64,000 nucleotides of DNA, taken from positions 1 to 64,000 of the forward strand of contig NZ_SPUM01000140.1 in the NCBI RefSeq assembly GCF_004614195.1. Direction: 5' to 3'. Shown piece after piece: positions 61,091-64,000 of this stretch. The notes below the pieces were generated by a model. It saw only the letters and a program-made list of their open reading frames with translations. It had not been told where the DNA came from and did no database searches. The stretch's first letter is position 1, and each line of letters opens with the position of its first letter. This DNA comes from Massilia horti. GTDB lineage: Bacteria; Pseudomonadota; Gammaproteobacteria; Burkholderiales; Burkholderiaceae_D. Both the position numbers and the translations under genes were made by a program.

Positions 61091-61867
61091 TTAAGCCTGG
61101 GCGCCCTCGGTCAGTTCGTCGGCGCGCTGCTGGGCCGAGGCCAGGTCGAGCGTGCCCTCGTAGATCGAGCGGCCGCAGATCACGCCTTCGATGCCTTCGT
61201 CCTGCACCGCGCACAGGGCTTCGACGTCGGCCAGGTTGTGCACGCCGCCGGAAGCGATGATCGGCACCCTGACCGCCTTGGCCAGCTTGACGGTGGCTTC
61301 GATGTTCACCCCGGCCATCATGCCGTCGCGGCCGATGTCGGTGTAGACGATCGACTCGACGCCGTAGCCTTCGAACTTCTTGGCCAGGTCGATGACCTCG
61401 TGGCCGGACATCTTGCTCCAGCCGTCGGTGGCGACCTTGCCGTCCTTGGCGTCCAGGCCGACGATGATGTGGCCAGGGAAGGCGCCGCAGGCGTCGTGCA
61501 GGAAGCCCGGATTCTTGACCGCGGCGGTGCCGACGATGATGTAGGTGATGCCGTCGTCCAGGTAACGCTCGATGGTGTCCAGGTCGCGGATGCCACCGCC
61601 CAGCTGCACCGGAATCTCGTCGAGGTCATTCTCCTCGGCGTAGTCCTGCACGACCGTCAGGATCGACTTGATCGCCGCTTCGTTCTTCGGCTTGCCGGCG
61701 AACGCGCCGTTCAGGTCCACCAGGTGCAGGCGGCGCGCGCCCTTCTTGAGCCAGTGCAGCGCCATCTCGGCGGGATCTTCGGAAAATACGGTGGCGAGGT
61801 CCATATCGCCCTGTTTCAGGCGAACGCAGTGACCGTCTTTCAGGTCGATGGCGGGGATCAGCAGCAT
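61091..61867 (-). CDS. hisA: ProFAR isomerase
   Basis: A 258-residue TIM barrel that performs the Amadori rearrangement of ProFAR. The catalytic Asp8 lies in [20 protein letters not shown], the second Asp in [15 protein letters not shown], and the phosphate loop [10 protein letters not shown] is intact. Paired with hisF and hisH in the usual order. Confidence 0.97.
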   Translation of the reverse strand: MLLIPAIDLKDGHCVRLKQGDMDLATVFSEDPAEMALHWLKKGARRLHLVDLNGAFAGKPKNEAAIKSILTVVQDYAEENDLDEIPVQLGGGIRDLDTIERYLDDGITYIIVGTAAVKNPGFLHDACGAFPGHIIVGLDAKDGKVATDGWSKMSGHEVIDLAKKFEGYGVESIVYTDIGRDGMMAGVNIEATVKLAKAVRVPIIASGGVHNLADVEALCAVQDEGIEGVICGRSIYEGTLDLASAQQRADELTEGAQA

Positions 61868-61896
61868 GGTCTTTGTCAGTAGAAGTTCAATGTGTA

Positions 61897-62535
61897 TCAG
61901 GGGTTCCAGTGGACGAAATTGCGATACAGCCGCAGCCCGGCGGAGGCACTCTTCTCAGGGTGGAACTGGGTGGCGACGATATTGTCCCTGGCGACCGCGC
62001 AGCAGAAGGCGTCGCCGTAATCGGTTTCGCCGATCGTGTGCGCGGCGTCCTCGGGCACCGCATAGTAGCTGTGCACGAAGTAAAAATAGCTGTCGTTCTC
62101 GATGCCTTCCCACAGCGGGTGCGCGCGCACCTGCTGCACGCGGTTCCAGCCCATCTGCGGAACCTTGAAGCGCGAGCCGTCGGCCTGCGTCCGGCCGTCC
62201 AGCTGGAAGCGCACCACCTTGCCCGGCAACAGGGACAGGCCCGGCGTGTCTCCTTCCTCGGAACGGTCGAACAGCATCTGCTCGCCCACGCACACGCCCA
62301 TCACCGGGCGGGATGCAGCGGCGCGGCGCAGCGCGTCCTCGACGCCCGATTCGCGCAGGCTCGCCATGCAGTCGCGCATCGCGCCCTGGCCGGGCAGCAC
62401 GATGCGGTCGGCCGCGTCGATGTCGGCCGCGGCGCCGGAGATCAGGACGTCAGCTTCGGGGGCGACGGCACGCAGCGCCTGCGCGACCGAACGCAGGTTG
62501 CCCATGCCATAATCGACCACAACAATCTTGTTCAT
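61897..62535 (-). CDS. hisH: Imidazole glycerol phosphate synthase, glutaminase subunit
   Basis: A 212-residue class I glutamine amidotransferase. It starts at [18 protein letters not shown], has the nucleophile Cys in [18 protein letters not shown] and the His-Glu pair in [18 protein letters not shown] differs a little from the usual ICLGMQ elbow. It supplies ammonia to HisF. Confidence 0.96.
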   Translation of the reverse strand: MNKIVVVDYGMGNLRSVAQALRAVAPEADVLISGAAADIDAADRIVLPGQGAMRDCMASLRESGVEDALRRAAASRPVMGVCVGEQMLFDRSEEGDTPGLSLLPGKVVRFQLDGRTQADGSRFKVPQMGWNRVQQVRAHPLWEGIENDSYFYFVHSYYAVPEDAAHTIGETDYGDAFCCAVARDNIVATQFHPEKSASAGLRLYRNFVHWNP

Positions 62536-62554
62536 AACGTTTTCGCTAGCGTCC

Positions 62555-63145
62555 TTACAGGCTGCCCTTGGTCGAGGGGATGGTACCGGCGGCGCGCTCG
62601 TCCAGCTCTGCCGCCATGCGCAGTGCGCGGCCGAACGCCTTGAATACGGTCTCGCACTGGTGGTGCGCGTTGGTGCCGCGCAGGTTATCGATGTGCAGGG
62701 TGACGCCGGCATGATTGACGAAGCCACGGAAGAATTCGGTGGTCAGGTCGACGTCAAAAGTGCCGATCATGGCGCGCGTGAACGGCACGTGCATTTCCAG
62801 GCCCGGACGGCCGGAGAAGTCGATCACCACGCGCGAGAGAGCCTCGTCCAGCGGCACGTAGGCGTGGCCGTAGCGGCGAATGCCCTTCTTGTCGCCGATC
62901 GCCTTGGCGACCGCCATGCCCAGCGTGATGCCGGTGTCCTCGACCGTGTGGTGGGCGTCGATGTGCAGGTCGCCGACCGCCTCCACTTCCAGGTCGACCA
63001 GGCCATGGCGCGCGATCTGGTCGAGCATATGGTCGAGGAACGGGACCCCGGTGTTCAGTTTCTGGCGGCCGGTGCCGTCCAGGTTGAGCGCGACACGAAT
63101 CTGGGTTTCGCTCGTGTTGCGCGTGATTTCTGCGGTGCGGGTCAT
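62555..63145 (-). CDS. hisB: Imidazoleglycerol-phosphate dehydratase
   Basis: A 196-residue stand-alone dehydratase, without the histidinol phosphatase domain of E. coli HisB. The two manganese-binding motifs, [11 protein letters not shown] and [15 protein letters not shown], are intact. Sits between hisC and hisH with 19 bases to hisH. Confidence 0.97.
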   Translation of the reverse strand: MTRTAEITRNTSETQIRVALNLDGTGRQKLNTGVPFLDHMLDQIARHGLVDLEVEAVGDLHIDAHHTVEDTGITLGMAVAKAIGDKKGIRRYGHAYVPLDEALSRVVIDFSGRPGLEMHVPFTRAMIGTFDVDLTTEFFRGFVNHAGVTLHIDNLRGTNAHHQCETVFKAFGRALRMAAELDERAAGTIPSTKGSL

Positions 63146-63167
63146 GAAAAAAGCGGCTCGGGTAGAA

Positions 63168-64000
63168 TCAGGTCGTCCCGCCCAGGGACGCCTTCAAGGC
63201 ATTCAGGAATTCGGAATTCTCTTCCGGCGTGCTGACCGTCACACGGATGCAATTGGCCAGTACTGGCATTTTAACCAAATTTTTGATAAGCACCTTTTTC
63301 GCAAGCATATTCGCACATACCTGATCGGCGTCGGGCACCTGCACCATCAGGAAGTTGGCGGCCGACGGGAACACTTCGACCCCCGGCAGGGACGCCAGTT
63401 CGGCGGCCAGCTCGTCGCGCGCGGCGTTCAGGAGCTCGGCCTGCCGGTCGAGCACGTCCATGTGGTCGAGCGCGAACTCGGCCGCGATCTGGGTCAGCAC
63501 GTTGACGTTGTAGGGCGGGCGCACCTTGTCGAACTGCGCCAGCAGCGCGGGGTCAGCCGACATGTAGCCCAGGCGGATGCCGGCCAGGCCCAGCTTGGAC
63601 AGGGTGCGCATCACGACCAGGTTTCCGAACTCGGGCAGGCGGTCCATGAAGGTGGTCTTGGCGAACGGGTGGTAGGCCTCGTCGACCACCGCGATGCCGG
63701 TGTCTTTCATCGCGCGGATGATCTCGGCCATGTCGTCGGCGTTGAACAGGTTGCCGGTCGGGTTGTTCGGGTAGGCGAGGAACACCAGGGCCGGCTTGTG
63801 CTCGGCGATCGCGGCCAGCATCGCTTCCTTGTCCAGGCTAAGGTCGGGCCGCAGCGGCACGCCGACGAAGTCCATGCCGGCCAGCCTGGCTGACATCGAG
63901 AACATCACGAACGCCGGAATCGGGGCCAGCACGGTGGCGCGGCGGTCCTTGCGCGCGCAGGCGGTGACCATAATCGAGATCAGCTCGTCCGAGCCATTGC
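63168..64000 (-). CDS. hisC: Histidinol-phosphate aminotransferase (5' end beyond the window)
   Basis: A PLP-dependent class II aminotransferase, truncated by the right edge; about 277 codons are visible. The frame continues upstream of the internal ATG at 63971 ([15 protein letters not shown] reads on without a stop), so that ATG is not the start. [10 protein letters not shown] is the PLP-binding loop, [11 protein letters not shown] the Asp-Tyr pair, and [15 protein letters not shown] contains the Schiff-base Lys. It converts imidazole acetol phosphate to histidinol phosphate. Confidence 0.95.
   Translation of the reverse strand, partial: NGSDELISIMVTACARKDRRATVLAPIPAFVMFSMSARLAGMDFVGVPLRPDLSLDKEAMLAAIAEHKPALVFLAYPNNPTGNLFNADDMAEIIRAMKDTGIAVVDEAYHPFAKTTFMDRLPEFGNLVVMRTLSKLGLAGIRLGYMSADPALLAQFDKVRPPYNVNVLTQIAAEFALDHMDVLDRQAELLNAARDELAAELASLPGVEVFPSAANFLMVQVPDADQVCANMLAKKVLIKNLVKMPVLANCIRVTVSTPEENSEFLNALKASLGGTT

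Overview
The window looks like chromosomal DNA of a high-GC betaproteobacterium. The Massilia/Duganella/Telluria group of the Oxalobacteraceae is the best guess. This is inferred from the his-hinT-tat gene order typical of Burkholderiales, the tRNA-Val/tRNA-Asp pair, the load of secreted peptidases, and the many copies of a GTGCGCAC-rich dispersed repeat. No taxonomic marker such as rRNA is present.

Layout. 1-8 kb: a hypothetical gene, a short asparaginase-type protein, a catalase, rdgC, a BPSL0067/STY0301-type toxin-immunity-like pair, a ferritin-like/VIT iron exporter and dinB. 8-13 kb: a TetR repressor facing a LysE-type exporter with a visible operator, then an S8 protease and a periplasmic S9 oligopeptidase. 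13-19 kb: two tRNAs with promoter and terminator, a GGDEF protein, a cyclic-nucleotide-binding protein coupled to an AI-2E-type permease, and YgiQ. 19-31 kb: small secreted and membrane proteins, an S41 peptidase cassette flanked by 198-bp direct repeats, and three tandem M3 metallopeptidase paralogues. 31-41 kb: GMC oxidoreductase, SlyX, a deaminase, an M10/RTX/DUF4214 exoprotease, Rep helicase, a possible transglutaminase-like protein, an AtaL-like protein and a lipoamide-dehydrogenase-type enzyme. 41-54 kb: priA and hemE separated by a region rich in DnaA-box-like sites, an S9 peptidase coupled to a very large SNF2 helicase, and a DUF885 protein. 54-57 kb: an orphan type VI secretion module (hcp, amidase-like effector, two secreted proteins) and a CsgG-like lipoprotein. 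57.5-64 kb: tatCBA, hinT and hisEIFAHBC, all on the minus strand, probably one long transcription unit; hisC runs off the right edge.

Themes. (i) Peptide degradation: nine or so predicted peptidases, most with signal peptides or RTX repeats, fit a protein-scavenging lifestyle. (ii) Interbacterial competition: two separate Cys/His amidase-like effector modules lie here without any structural T6SS genes beyond hcp. (iii) Genome plasticity: about seven copies of a 100-130 bp palindromic element, a mosaic triplicated peptidase gene, and two places where the 3' tail of a gene has been duplicated around a short gene cassette. (iv) Housekeeping: histidine synthesis, Tat export, heme synthesis and replication restart. 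I found no transposase, integrase, prophage or CRISPR array.
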